Of a stretch of 64,000 nt of DNA, positions 47,272 to 58,374 are shown one piece after another. Below the pieces are notes generated by a model. It made no database searches. It saw nothing but the letters and a program-made list of their open reading frames with translations, and was not told where the DNA came from. Both the position numbers and the translations under genes were made by a program. The number at the start of each line of letters is the position of its first letter. Within the stretch, counting starts at the first letter, position 1. The DNA is from Cynocephalus volans (Eukaryota; Chordata; Mammalia; Dermoptera; Cynocephalidae): the NCBI RefSeq assembly GCF_027409185.1, contig NC_084463.1, positions 51,268,907 to 51,332,906 on the forward strand. The letters run 5' to 3'.

Positions 47272-47631
47272 TCATCTTTTTATTTCTGTAAAATCAATAA
47301 TAATGTTCCCACTTTCATTTCTGATTTTATTAATTTGAGTCTTTCTTTTTTTCTTAGCTGTTCTAGCTGAAGGTTTGTCATTTTTGTTGGCCTTTTCGAA
47401 GAAATAACTTTTGATTTCATTGATTTTCTCTACTGTTTTTCTATTTTCTATTTCATTAATCTCTAATTTAATCTTTATTTTTTCCATCCTCCTGATACCT
47501 TTGGGTTTAGATTGCTCTTCTTCTAATTCCTTAAGGGCAAAATTGGTTTTGACAGTTTTTGCTTGTTTTCTGATGTTTCTGTGGGGGATGAGAGCTCGGC
47601 ACTGTCTCCTTCGCTGTTTGGCTGATGTCAT
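47272..47631 (-). pseudogene. L1 ORF2 fragment (119 residues)
   Basis: Lys/Glu-rich sequence containing Ile-Asn-Glu-Ile and 'KKRKTQINKIRNESG', typical of the L1 ORF2 segment between endonuclease and reverse transcriptase. The frame breaks on both sides, so it is a relic with no catalytic domain. Confidence 0.75.
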
Positions 47632-48133
47632 GTCCTATTAGTGTAGTTTTTTCTGCGTTTCTTCTGCCAGTGGATTGTTGACCTCCTCAGATGTATGAGT
47701 TTACAGTTCTCTTAAATTCTGGAAAAATTTCAGCCATTTTTTCTTCAAATCTTTCCTGCCCCCTCTCCCTCAGTGACTCCAATTACACATATATTAAACT
47801 ACTTGAAATTATTCTACAAATCACTGAGGTTCTGCTCCCTTTTTATACAATTCTTTTTTTCTTTCTGTGTTTAATTTTGGATAATTGCTATTGTTATGGC
47901 TTCCAATTCATTGATCATTTTTGTGTAGTGTCTAATATGCTATTAATTCCATCCAGTATATTTGTCATTTCAAATATATATTTTTATGTCTATAATCTTC
48001 ATTTGGGTCTTTTTTTATATTTTCCATGTCTCTTCTTTTCATGATTTTGCTTCTTAAAACCTTCTTGAACATACAGAGTATATTCATAATGGTTGTTTTA
48101 ATGATCTTCTGTGCTAATTCTCTTATCTCTGTG

Positions 48134-48686
48134 TGATGGTTAATATTATGTGCCAACTTGACCAGATTAAGAAATACATAGAAACCTTGTAAAGCATTAT
48201 TTTGGGGTGTGTCTGTGAGCGTGTTTCTAGAAGAGATTAGCATGTGAGCTGAGTGGACTGGGTGAGAAAGATCCACCCTCAATAGGGGCGGGAACCATTC
48301 AATCCACTGGGTGCCCAGAGAGAACAAAAACAGAGGAAAGGGTGAATCTTTCACTCTATTTCTGCTGGAGCTGGGATACACTCTTCTCTCCTGTCTGTGG
48401 ACATCAGAACTCGAGACTCTTCAGACTTTGGGTTCCAGGACTTACACCAGTGACACCTCTGGCTCTCAGGCCTTTGGCCTCAGACAGAGAACCACACCGT
48501 TGGCTTCCCTGATTCCGTGGATTTTGGACTTGGACTGAACCATGCTACCAGAATCCAGTTTGCAGATAATGGCCTATCGTGGGATTCCTCAGCCTTCATA
48601 ATCGTGTGAGCCAATTCCTCTAATAAATCCCCTCTCATATACATATCCTATTGGTTCTGTCTCTCTGGAGAACTCTGACTAATACA
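48134..48686 (+). mobile_element. Solitary LTR (TG...CA), sense
   Basis: Starts 'tgatggttaatattatgtgc', has AATAAA in 'cctctaataaatcccc' and ends 'ctctgactaataca'. Neighbouring bases ctgtg (48129-48133) and ctgtc (48687-48691) resemble a 4-5 bp target duplication. About 550 bp. It shares long segments with the LTR at 46006-46519. Confidence 0.68.
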
Positions 48687-49099
48687 CTGTCATCTCTGGA
48701 TCTGTTTCTACTGATTGATTTTTCTCCTCATTATGGATCATATTTTCCTGCTTCCTTGCATGCCTGGTTATAGTTGATTGGACATCGGACATTGTGAATT
48801 GGACCATGGGGCTCCTCAATTTTGTTGTTGTTATATATTTGATCCTTTCAAGCATTGCTTTCAAGTCTTGTTTGGCAAGAACAGAGTGGGCCCTAGTCTA
48901 GGGCTCATTTGGCCAGCTCTGCCTCCTTCTGAGTACTCTTCCCAATGTCCCATGTGCTACAATGCTTTCTGATCTGGATGTTGGTGAACTATTCCCAGTC
49001 CTAAGTAAGCTCCAGCATTTTTTTTTTTTTGCTGCTCATTTCTAGTGGTTCTTTCCCCAGTCCTAGTATTGGATTGAGAGGGACTGAAGCCATGTTGGG

Positions 49100-49760
49100 A
49101 CCTAAAACTGCATGAGCTCTAAAAGATTTTGAAAGGATGTAGGTGTTTTTCTTGGCATGCATTTATCTGAGTTCCCTCTTTTTCCTATAGTAATTTGATA
49201 TTTTGAGCCTTGGTTATGGGGCAAGATGACCTTATTTACCTGAATGTAAAGTTATTTTCCAATCATCCTGGAGCTGCAAACTTGTGGATTTGCATGTACT
49301 ATCCAGACCCTGGGAAACCAAGGAAGACATCAGTAAAGCTGTGCTGATTCCACCCTCCAGCAGGACCCTGAAGTAACACCGAGGGTGGGAGCAGAAACCA
49401 GGTGAAGTCTTGGTGAAACCTTGCACCTGCCTCCTTGCATGGAGCCTCCCTGGCCCACATCTCCCTCCCTCCTGCTTTTCATTTCTTACATTCCATTCCC
49501 TCAGCCCCCTCTTTAAAAACCCCTCAATAAATCTGAGTCTTTGAGACGGCTTTAGTCTGGCCGCTCTCCTTCAGGTTTACTGGAGAGATGGGTTAACCTG
49601 ACATCTCTGCTAAGGTCATGGGTATTCCTGAATAAAAGCTGACTTCCATCTTCACCAACATTTGATGTTTGAGTTGTTTATTTTTGTCTGGGGTCAGATC
49701 ACTGGACCTGTGCCCAGTAACGAATTTTCTTGAGCTGAGCCAGGAGCTGGGTGTCTCCGG
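49100..49760 (+). mobile_element. Probable solitary ERV class I-like LTR
   Basis: Promoter-like 'tttaaaaacccctcaataaatctgag' (TATA-like element, and AATAAA at 49526-49531) followed by 'cctgaataaaagctgacttcc' and 'ttgagttgtttatttttgtctgg' resembles a gammaretrovirus-type LTR U3-R-U5. No internal genes or primer-binding site recognised nearby. Both boundaries are estimates. Confidence 0.4.
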
Positions 49761-49916
49761 TAACACTAGGTAGTTTTTCCTGCATATGCACGATTCGTAC
49801 CAAGCTAAAGACTTGAGGAGGGTGCACTACAGCTCTCTGGAGCCCTCTTCCTGCTCTTGGTCTTTTGTCCTGTGAACTCCAGGTGGCTTGGCTTCTGTAT
49901 TAGTTTGCTCAGGCTG

Positions 49917-50310
49917 TGTATTAGTCAGTTCTCTGTCACTTATAACAGAGTGCTTGAAACTGGGTAATTTGTAAAGAATTTATGATTTATTATTCCTTAC
50001 AGTTCTGGAGGCTGGGAAGTCCGAGGCTGGGGTGGGGGGCATGTCTGGTGAGGACGTTCTCCCTGGTGGGGACCATCAGCAGAATCCTGAGGTGGTACAG
50101 GGAATCGCATATTGAGGGGGCTGCCTTGTTCTCCCTGTAGAGCCACTGGTGCCACTCCCATGATAACCTGCTGACCCATTAACCCACTAATCCATGAATT
50201 AACCCTCATGAATCAATCACTTCCCAAAGGTCCCACCCTCTCAACACTGCCACACTGTGAATCATGCTCCCACGTGAGTTTTGGAGAGGACACACATTCA
50301 GACCACAGCA
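49917..50310 (-). mobile_element. MaLR LTR, antisense (inner), inserted in the outer LTR
   Basis: 'tgtattagtcagttctctgtc' to '...cattcagaccacagca' (TG...CA) with 'actgggtaatttgtaaag', 'gttctggaggctgggaagtcc' and 'cacttcccaaaggtcccacc'. Flanks ggctg and ggcca are a possible degraded 5-bp target duplication. Confidence 0.72.
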
Positions 50311-50644
50311 GGCCATCGTAGCAAAATCCCACAGACTGAGTGGCTTACACAATAGAAATCTATGTTCTCACGGTTCTGGAGGCCAGAATTCTGAGATCAA
50401 GGTGTGGGCAGGCTTGGTTTCTCCTGAGGCATCTCTCTTTTGCTTGTAGATGTCATCTTCTCCCTGTGTCCTCTCACGGTTATCAGCTATCCCTCCATGC
50501 GTGGGCATCCCTGGTGTCTTTCTGTGTATCCAAATTTCCTCTTCTTTTAAGGACACCAGTCACATTGGATTAGGGCCCACCTCAATGATCCCATTTTACC
50601 TTAATCACCTCTTTAAAGATCCTGTCTCCAAATACAGTCACATT

Positions 50645-50736
50645 TTTGTTTTTAAAGATGACCTTTAAGGGGATCTTAACCCTTGACTTGGTGTTGTCAG
50701 CACCACGCTCTCCCAAGTGAGCCAGGGGCTGGCTCT
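50645..50736 (-). mobile_element. Monomeric SINE derived from the dimer, in the MaLR LTR
   Basis: Antisense copy of the same shortened type as 43994-44101 ('ggggatcttaacccttgacttggtgttgtcagcacc' then 'gtgagccaggggctggc'). Target duplications tacagtcacatt lie at 50633-50644 and 50737-50748. Confidence 0.88.
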
Positions 50737-50935
50737 TACAGTCACATTCTGAGGTCCTGGGGGTTAGGATATCAACATATGAATTTTAGAGGGACAATTC
50801 AGGTCAAAACAGCTGCCTGGGGTCCAGCTCTGTCTCCTGAGCTCAGGAAGACCACAGGACTCAGCCTGGACTCACCACATTCTTTCGCTGGCTGCCCTGA
50901 GCTGCCTGCTGTCCCATGTTGAAAGTCATTGTTTC

Positions 50936-51099
50936 GGGCCGGCCCCGTGGCACACTCGGGAGAGTGCAGCACTGATGGCGCCGAGGCCGTGGGTTCGGAT
51001 CCTATATAGGGATGGTGGGTGCGCTCACTGGCTGAGCGTGGTGCAGACCACACCAAGCCAAGGGTTACGATCCCCTTACTGGTCAAGGAAAAAAAAAAA
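50936..51099 (+). mobile_element. Dimeric tRNA-derived SINE (MEG-T2-like), young
   Basis: First monomer 'gggccggccccgtggcacac' to 'cgtgggttcggatcctatata' (B box GGTTCGGATCC); second monomer 'gtgcgctcactggctgagcg' to 'cgatccccttactggtc'; A tail. Exact 15-bp target duplications gaaagtcattgtttc lie at 50921-50935 and 51100-51114. Confidence 0.93.
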
Positions 51100-51114
51100 G
51101 AAAGTCATTGTTTC

Positions 51115-52190
51115 ATAAATTTTGTCTAGATTTTTCAGTTGTTTCAGAGAGAGAGGGAAAATCTGGTCCCAGTTATTTCATGTTGGCTGGAAGCAGAAGT
51201 CTCCCCAGAACAGATGTTTCACCTGTCCTGACTTCCATGCCCTCCAGCTTCAGCCCTGGCCATTCCTGGCATTTTCACAGGGGGCTGCTCAGAGGATCTG
51301 CTGTCTTTGGGTTGCAGTTCTCTTTGCCCTGCCAAATCAGTTACCTCTTAGCCATCCATTTTCTGTCTTTCAAAATTTTGTCATCTTTTGCCTTCTTCCC
51401 TTAATCCCTTTGCCCACATGGGCCTTATATCTTTTTTATTCATTTATGATCATTTTAGAGAAATCTTGGGAGGAAGAAGACATCAACGTGTGGGTTAAAC
51501 GACCACCTTTAACAAGACGTTCTCTCACGTCTTTAAACTGTTAAATTTCCTTGGAACATTATTTGAGTGCAGATGTTCTCTTGGGGGACATTTATAATGC
51601 TTGTAACGTTTTACAATTGTAAATACGGCTTTGATCACTGTCCTTGTCCAGAATGTTTTGTGCATTTCTGTTATTTTTCTAGCATAAATGCTTAGAGACT
51701 GGGTCAAAGTTCTAGCAAAGTTAAAACATGTGAGGTGTATCCCCAGATGGCGCACAAAAAAATTGTATCCTTTTACCCCGCTACTACCAAAGTGTTCATA
51801 TGTTCAAAAAGGGCTTTCTCACCCTGCAATCAACTAAAAGTTCTCCTACATTTTAGTTATTTCATCCTCTTTAATCTGCCCGAAAATTGTTTATGGCATT
51901 ATTTTTATGTTATTGTGTTATGGGCACAGCATGATTTTATTGCTTATGACTTTATTTTTCTTTTTGAAATGCTGTAGTTCGTTTGTTCTCTTCAAAAGTA
52001 GTTTTTAATCTCTGCTTCACATTTCTGCTTCCTTCTGCCTTCCTCAAATTGGGCTGAGAGCTGGACTCAGGCACTTGGGAGGAAAACACAGGATGAGTTA
52101 ACACTGGCTTCTGGCTTCTGGGCCCAGGGTCGTGCTGGAGGGGAGGCAGAGTCCCAGGATGGACTGTTCTCTCAGAGCCCTGGGCTCTAT
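51115..52190. other. Unassigned intergenic sequence
   Basis: AT-moderate sequence, possibly old LINE remnants, with no gene or clear repeat that I can name. Confidence 0.4.
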
Positions 52191-52202
52191 CCCAGTATTA
52201 TC

Positions 52203-52304
52203 TTTTTTTTTTTTTTTTCCAGCTGGCCAGTATGTGGATCCAAACCCTTTACCCTGGTGTTATCAGCACTACCCTCTAACCAACTGAGCCAACCATCCAG
52301 CTCT
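52203..52304 (-). mobile_element. tRNA-derived SINE (Ves-like), old
   Basis: Poly-T, then 'gatccaaaccctttaccctggtgttatcagc' and 'taaccaactgagccaacc'. Imperfect flanks cccagtattat and cccagttttat suggest a decayed target duplication. Confidence 0.88.
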
Positions 52305-53789
52305 CAACCCCAGTTTTATGCAGATGGCCCTGCTATAATGTCATGGATCCTGATACAACACCACTCTCATGCTAATGAACCCTAGAACAGCACCTTTGCC
52401 TGCTGCAAAGCTTGCTTGCTTCTGAGGATGTCTTTATCATCATAGCCAAGGGTATCAGTCAGAGTTTGATCAGAGAAGTAAACAGCTCGGAGATATGTAC
52501 CTATTAATGACAGACCTTATGCCGTTTGAGGAGCTGGTTACGCTGTCTCTTGGAAGCTGTAGGTGTGGAAGTCCATGGTGTGGACAGGCAGGAATGGACC
52601 CGAGGTGGATGTGAGGGTCATATGAGGTGGGGCTGGAGCCCAGGAAAGTGAACTGGGATCGGGTCGGTCTCTTGCCACCTCCCCGTGTCTGAAGCTGATG
52701 AGGGGTCCAAACAGGAGAGGCTGTTGCCCTTTGTACTGCATTAAACCACCCATGGCTGGCCAAGGGTGGAGAAGCCAAGACAAAAGATGAGCAGGAGTGG
52801 GGGCCCATGGACCTAGCCATTGGGGGCCACACTTGTGCTGTGCTGGACATTCAGGCATGAAGATGCTGCGTGTTTCCCCACCTAAATCTTAGGCAGAACG
52901 TTCCTGGAGTCTGCCCTACAGGAGTCTGCAGAAGGAAGTCTTAATGCATGCAGTTCTAGCTTGGCGAGTCGATGAGACTTGGCTGTTGGGGCTCAAAAAG
53001 GTGATGGGGCCACCCACGGGCCCTTGGCTCCTGGGTCTCAATGCCACCTTTCCTGCTCCGAGCTCCAGAAGCTGAACTTATCAAGTGTTGCGGGAGCTCC
53101 TAGCTCAGGACCAGCCTCAGGAGCATGCTGGCTATGAGGGTGAGGAACCCAGCATCTGCCTGTCTGTCCATGTCCTCTTCTCAGGAGAATCAGTTAGCCC
53201 CCTCACTGCAGGGGCACCCAACTGGATACAGCTGCCTCTGGGGTCTGGAGGACAGGGATTTGGGGCCCAGAAGAGCCTGAATGCAGGAATCTGTGCCCCT
53301 CGAGGCCTATCAAGGAGCGTGCAGCCAGATTCTGGATCTCAGCCATGGGAAGACGGCTTCTGAGGCAGGGAGCCAAGGTGGATTGCTGTTCAAACCTCCT
53401 GCTGGGACAAAGGAGGGGACCACACAGACATGCATCTTGGGTCTGGACACCATCTGGGGAGAGAAGGGCTGCAAACCTGCACCCCCACCTCCTCCCCCAT
53501 GGTGGACCAGGCTCCTGTTCTGTGCACTCCAGCTAGGCCACTAAGCAAGGAGCTTGTCATCCACTGTGTCCTGACTGTTGCTCCCATAGGGAATGGTTTC
53601 TTCCACTCTGAGCCACTATCTTCCTTTTCTGCCTTGTCTTGACTATGTCCCCATGATCACTTAGTAAACAGCACCATCTTTTGCCAGTGGTGGGTGAGCA
53701 AAGGGAGGGAAAGGACCATTTTAAAAACTGGTTTGGAGAAGATGATAAAAAAATAACATCCCTTCTCAAGTCAGGTATTAAAGTCAGAA
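52305..53789. other. Single-copy intergenic sequence
   Basis: No gene, RNA or named repeat seen. The 52340-52860 part may include old repeat DNA ('ggtatcagtcagagtttgatcagagaagtaaacagctcgg'), which I could not place. Confidence 0.45.
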
Positions 53790-53881
53790 TAGGGAATAGA
53801 ATATTTCTGCTTTAATGAAAAGCTTGAAAATGTGTTTAAAAAATATTCCCCCGAGACTCCCTTCTGGACCCATAGACTATT

Positions 53882-54027
53882 TTTTTTTTGTTGTCTGTTT
53901 TGTGACTGGCCGCACCGCGCTCAGCCAGTGAGCACACTGGCCATCCCTATATAGGATCCGAACCTGCGGGTGGAGCACTGCTGCACTCCCAGTGCTGCAC
54001 TCTCCTGAGTGCGCCACAGGGTCGGCC
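53882..54027 (-). mobile_element. Dimeric tRNA-derived SINE, young, in the inverted L1 arm
   Basis: Antisense dimer: 'gtgactggccgcaccgcgctcagccagtgagc' (second monomer) and 'ggatccgaacctgcggg' to 'gagtgcgccacagggtcggcc' (first monomer). Exact 18-bp target duplications ctggacccatagactatt lie at 53864-53881 and 54028-54045. Confidence 0.93.
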
Positions 54028-55460
54028 CTGGACCCATAGACTATTTAGAAGTGTGTTGATTAGTTTCCAAGTGTTTGAAGAATTTCCTGAATGTCTTTCT
54101 GGTATTGATTTCTAGTTTGGTTCTACTGTGGTCAGAGAACATACTCTGAGTAATTTCAATTCATTGAGTTTTACAGTATGCTCCATCCTGGTAAATGTTT
54201 CACAGGCATTTGAATATAATGTTTATCCTGCTGTTGTCGCATGGTGTGTTCTATAGCTGTCGAAAGGACCTTCTTGGTCAATGATGTTGTTGAGTTCTTC
54301 TATATTCTTGTTGATTTTCTGTAGGGTAGTTCTATTAATTGCTGACAGGGATTTTGAAGTCCTCGACTATAATTGTGGATTTCTCTACATCGCCTTTTAG
54401 CACCATCAGTTTTCGCTTCATGGATTTTGAGGCTCTATTGTTTGGTGTGTACACATTTGGAAATTAAAATGAAAATACAGCATATCAAAATATGTGGGAT
54501 GCAGCTAAAGCAGTGCTGAGAGGGAAATTTATAGCACTAAAATGCTCTCATTAGAAAAGAAGAAAGGTCTTAAATCAATATTCTAAGTTCCCACCTCAGG
54601 AGACTACAAAAGGGGGAGACAAATAAAACTAAATCAAGAAGGAGGAAGGAGATAATAAAGAGAAGAGCAAAATTTAATGAAATTGAAAGTAGAAAAACAA
54701 TAGAGAAAATCAATAAAACATGAAGTTGGCCTTTAAAAAAAAAGAGTAATATTTATAAAACTCTAGCAAGACTGAAAAAGACAGAAAGAAGACACAAGTC
54801 ACTAATATCAGGAATTAAACAGAAGAGCTTACTACAAACCACACAACATTAGAATGATAATAAGTTATTACTATGAACAACTCTGCTCTTGAAATTCAAC
54901 AGCTTAGAAGAAATGGACCAATTCCTCACAAGCTAGATTGTGAAAACTCAACCAAGATGAAATAGAAAAATTGAATAGTCCTATAACCATTTTAAAAAAG
55001 ATGATGTAAATAAAAAGCTCCCCCCAAAATCTCCATGCCCTGATGGTTTCACTGGAGACTTCTACAGCACATGTAAAGAAGAAATAACACCAATTTGATA
55101 TGCTTTCTTCTAAAATATAGAAGAAGAGATGGGAATCAATCCCAACTCATTTTATAAAGCTAGTATTACCCCAATACCAAAACCAGACAAAGATAGTACA
55201 AAAAGAGAAAACTATAGACTAATATTCCTTATGAAGTTAGATTCAAATATTTTCAACAGAATATTAGCAAATTTAATACAGCAATATAGAAAAATAATTA
55301 TATTACACGACCAAGTGGGATTCATTCCAGGTATGCAGGACTGGGTCAACATTTGAAAATCAGTCAATATAATCCATCACATCAACAGGTTAAAAAGAAA
55401 AAGCATACGATCATATTAATTGATGCAGAAAGAGTATTTGGAAAAATGTAACACCCATTC

Positions 55461-55877
55461 ATGACAAAAACTCTCAGCAAACTAGCCATAGAGGGGGACT
55501 TCCTCTATTGGCGAGACCATCTAAAAAAAACCCTCTACGTTAATATCACACTTAACGGTGAAAAAAGGAGTGTTTTCCCCGCAAGATCAAGAACAAGGCA
55601 AGGATGTTGGCTTTCGTCACTCTTATTCAACATAATACTGGAAGTTTTAGTGAGTGTAATACGGCAAGACAATAATAAAGGCATACAGATAGGAAAGGAA
55701 GAAATAAAACTGTTCCTATTTGCAGATGATGTGATTACCTATATAGGAAATCCCAGTGGATCTTTAAAAAAAAAAAACCTTCCAGAACTAATAAGTGAGT
55801 CCCACAATGTTGCCAGGTACAAGAGCAACACACAAAAATCAATCGCATTTCTTCATGCTTACAATGAACATCTGTAA
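55461..55877 (+). pseudogene. L1 ORF2 reverse-transcriptase fragment
   Basis: An open stretch of 138 residues matching the L1 reverse transcriptase palm. It has 'RQGCWLSSLLFNIILEV' (RT block 4 type) and the catalytic Phe-Ala-Asp-Asp box at 55719-55730. Another RT piece lies upstream at 55129-55356 ('[20 protein letters not shown]' type). Frameshifts separate the pieces, so no functional enzyme is encoded. Confidence 0.85.
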
Positions 55878-56870
55878 AATACCCCATCGTTTGCAATCAG
55901 TCCGAAGAAAATGAAATATTGTTATAAACTTAACAAAACACATACAGGATTTGTGTCTTAAAATTACAAAAAGGTAATGAAAGAAGTCAGAGGAAACCTA
56001 AATAAATAGGGACAGATACCGGGCCATGGATTGGAAGACTCAATATAGCAAAGATGTCAATTCTCCCCAAATTGATCTATAGATTTAATATAATTCCTAC
56101 CAAAATCTCATCAAATTTTTTTGGAGGCACAGACAAGCGTCTTCTAAAATTTATGTGCAAAAGAACAGGTCCTAGAATAGCTGAAACAATCTTATAAAAG
56201 AATAAAGTGGGAAGAATCACTCTCCCAGATGTTAAAGCTTACATATAGCTACAGAAATCAAGACAGCGTGGAATTGGCAGAGAGCTAGACCCACAGATCA
56301 GTGGGACAGACAGAGAACTCAGAAACAGATCCACTCAAATACGCACAACCGATTTTTAAAAAATAAATAAAGGTACAAAAGCAATTTAATGGAGGAAGAA
56401 CAGCCCTTTCAACAAATGGTGCTGGAACAACTGGACATCCACAGGCAAAAAAATGAATATCAACCTAAATCTCACACCTTATACGAAAATTAACTCAAAA
56501 TGGGTCACAGACTTAAATGTAAACTGCAAAACTATAAACCTCTTGTAAAAATAAGAGAAAATCTTCAGAATCTATGGCTAGGCAAAGAGTTCTTAGACTT
56601 GACACCAAAAACATAATCCATAAAAGGAAATATTGGTCAACTGGACTTCATCAAATTAAAAAGTTTTGCTGTGCAAAAGTCCATGTAAAGAGGATGAAAG
56701 AACCAGCTATAGACTGGGAGAGCATATTTGCAAACCACAGTTGCAAAAGAATTATACCTATGACATATAGAGAACTTTCAAAACTCAACATTAAAAAGTC
56801 CAATTAGAAAATGGGCAAGTGATGAACAGACATTTCACCAGGGATGGCAAATAAAGATTATTAATAGTGA

Positions 56871-57035
56871 GGGCCGGCCCATGGCTCACTCGGGAGAGTG
56901 TGGTGCTGATAACACCAAGGCCACGGGTTCAGATCCCTATATAGGGATGGCCGGTTAGCTCACTTGCGAGAGCGTGGTGCTGACAACACCAAGTCAAGGG
57001 TTAAGATCCCCTTACCGGTCATCTTAAAAAAAAAT
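56871..57035 (+). mobile_element. Dimeric tRNA-derived SINE (MEG-T2-like), best-preserved copy
   Basis: Most consensus-like copy here. Monomer 1 'ggccggcccatggctcactc' with B box GGTTCAGATCC; monomer 2 'ggccggttagctcacttgcg' with 'gtcaagggttaagatcccc', ending 'taccggtcatcttaaaa'. Exact 14-bp target duplications attattaatagtga lie at 56857-56870 and 57036-57049. Inserted in L1 ORF2. Confidence 0.94.
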
Positions 57036-58235
57036 ATTATTAATAGTGAACGTCATTAGCCATTAGGGAAATGCAAATTAAAACCACAATGACACATCAC
57101 TACACATCTATCAGAATGGCTAAAATAAAAACAGTGACCTCAGAAGCTGGTGAGAATGCAGAGAAAATGGATCACTCACACGTTACTGGTGAGAATGTAA
57201 AACGTGTCTGGTGGCATAGTCACCCTGGGGAACAGTTCGCAGTTTCTTGCAAAACTAAACATGTGATCATTATATTACTAAACGTGCAATCATCATTGCT
57301 TTCCTGGTCTTTTATTCCAGAGAAATGAAACTTATGGCTCACACAAAACCTGTACAAGAGTGTTTACAGTCATTTTATTTGTAATAGCCAGAAACTGGAA
57401 ACAGCTCAGATATTCTTCAATGAGTGAATGGTTAAAGAGACTGTGTACATCCATACAGTGGAATACTATACAGCAGTGAAAAGGAATGAACTATTGATGC
57501 ATACAACAATTTGGGTGCATCTCAAGTGAATTATGCTGAGTGAAAAAGCTATCCCAAAAGGTTACACAATGTATATTCTATTTATAAGGCATCCTTGAAA
57601 TGACAAAATGATAGATGGAGCAAAATGATTAGTGGGGCAGGTGTTGAGCTGTGGCTATAAAAGTACAACCTGAGGATCTTGTGGTGATGGGATGTTCAGC
57701 ATCTTGACTGCCATGGTGGACACACAAAGCCCACGTATGACAGGATTGCATAGAAGTAAACACACACACACACACAAGTGAGTGCATGGAACAAGCGTGA
57801 TGGATTGTATCAGTGTCAACTTCCTGGTTTTCACATTGTCCTATAGGTTTGCAAGATGTTACCATTGGGGAAGGTCGGTGAAGAATACAAAGGGTCTCTC
57901 TGCATTATTTCTACCCAAGTCTCCAATACACATCTCACAGAGGAAACAGTGGTGTGAACAGATGGTTGTCTCACCATGAAGAATAAGCTCCACATCTACT
58001 TCACATGTGTTTGAGGACTGATCTTGGGTTGGGTGCTGCCCAAAGAGCGTGCACGTGCTAGGCAGGATGCTGGTTGAGATGCTGGCCTGGGATGCTGGTT
58101 GGGATGCTGGTGGGATGCTGGCCCTTTCTCTGGCTGACCTGCAGGGGGCAGTCTCGGTATGCAGGCACCTGGGCTGGGTGGAAGCTGTTTTTCTGTGCTC
58201 AGCTTCACAGAGCTGGCTGTTAGCTCAAGGGTTGT

Positions 58236-58374
58236 TCTGTCTCTGTGTGTGTGTGTCTGTCTGTCTGTCTCACACTCCCACACACACTCACACACACGCA
58301 CGCACACACACACACACACACACTCACACACACACACACACACACACTCACACACACACACACACTCACACACG
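58236..58374. repeat. (GT)/(TCTG)/(CA)n compound microsatellite
   Basis: GTGTGT, then TCTGTCTG, then a long CACA/CTCACA run. The change from GT to CA in one tract makes it partly self-complementary. Confidence 0.92.

Larger units (their letters stand above)
44640..48990 (-). mobile_element. L1, antisense, long but broken by three LTR insertions
   Basis: Runs from the antisense 3' region ('ttgttgctgagttgtaggagttctttatatattctgg') through ORF2 (minus strand) to upstream L1 sequence near 48980. A (GT)n run (45429-45462) and LTRs at 45634-46541, 46006-46519 and 48134-48686 interrupt it; L1 reads on after each. A 119-residue ORF2 fragment survives at 47272-47631. This is the longest L1 in the window. 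Confidence 0.82.
49896..50811 (-). mobile_element. MaLR LTR, antisense (outer), with two nested insertions
   Basis: Starts 'tgtattagtttgctcaggctg' (49896-49916), resumes at about 50311 with 'ccatcgtagcaaaatcccacagactgagtgg' and continues through 'aaggacaccagtcacattggattagggccc' to 'caggtcaaaaca' near 50811. A second MaLR LTR (49917-50310) and a SINE (50645-50736) interrupt it. Confidence 0.75.
53790..57930 (+). mobile_element. L1 with 5' inversion (twin-priming structure)
   Basis: 54462-57930 is sense L1: ORF2 from 'aatacagcatatcaaaatatgtgggatgcagc' through reverse transcriptase to a 3' UTR ending near 57930. 53790-54461 is the ORF2 segment that should come immediately before it, but reversed. 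Its reverse complement ends in 'gaaactaatcaacacacttc'-type sequence leading into the start of the sense arm. A 5' inversion at the joint is the hallmark of twin priming during L1 integration. SINEs sit in each arm (53882-54027 and 56871-57035). Confidence 0.78.

Noticed and set aside
55129-55877. Functional reverse transcriptase gene
   Set aside because: Although the Phe-Ala-Asp-Asp box is intact, frameshifts and stops separate the pieces; it is an L1 ORF2 relic.
56871-57035. tRNA gene
   Set aside because: The A and B boxes belong to a tRNA-derived SINE with an A tail and target-site duplications, not a functional tRNA with a cloverleaf.
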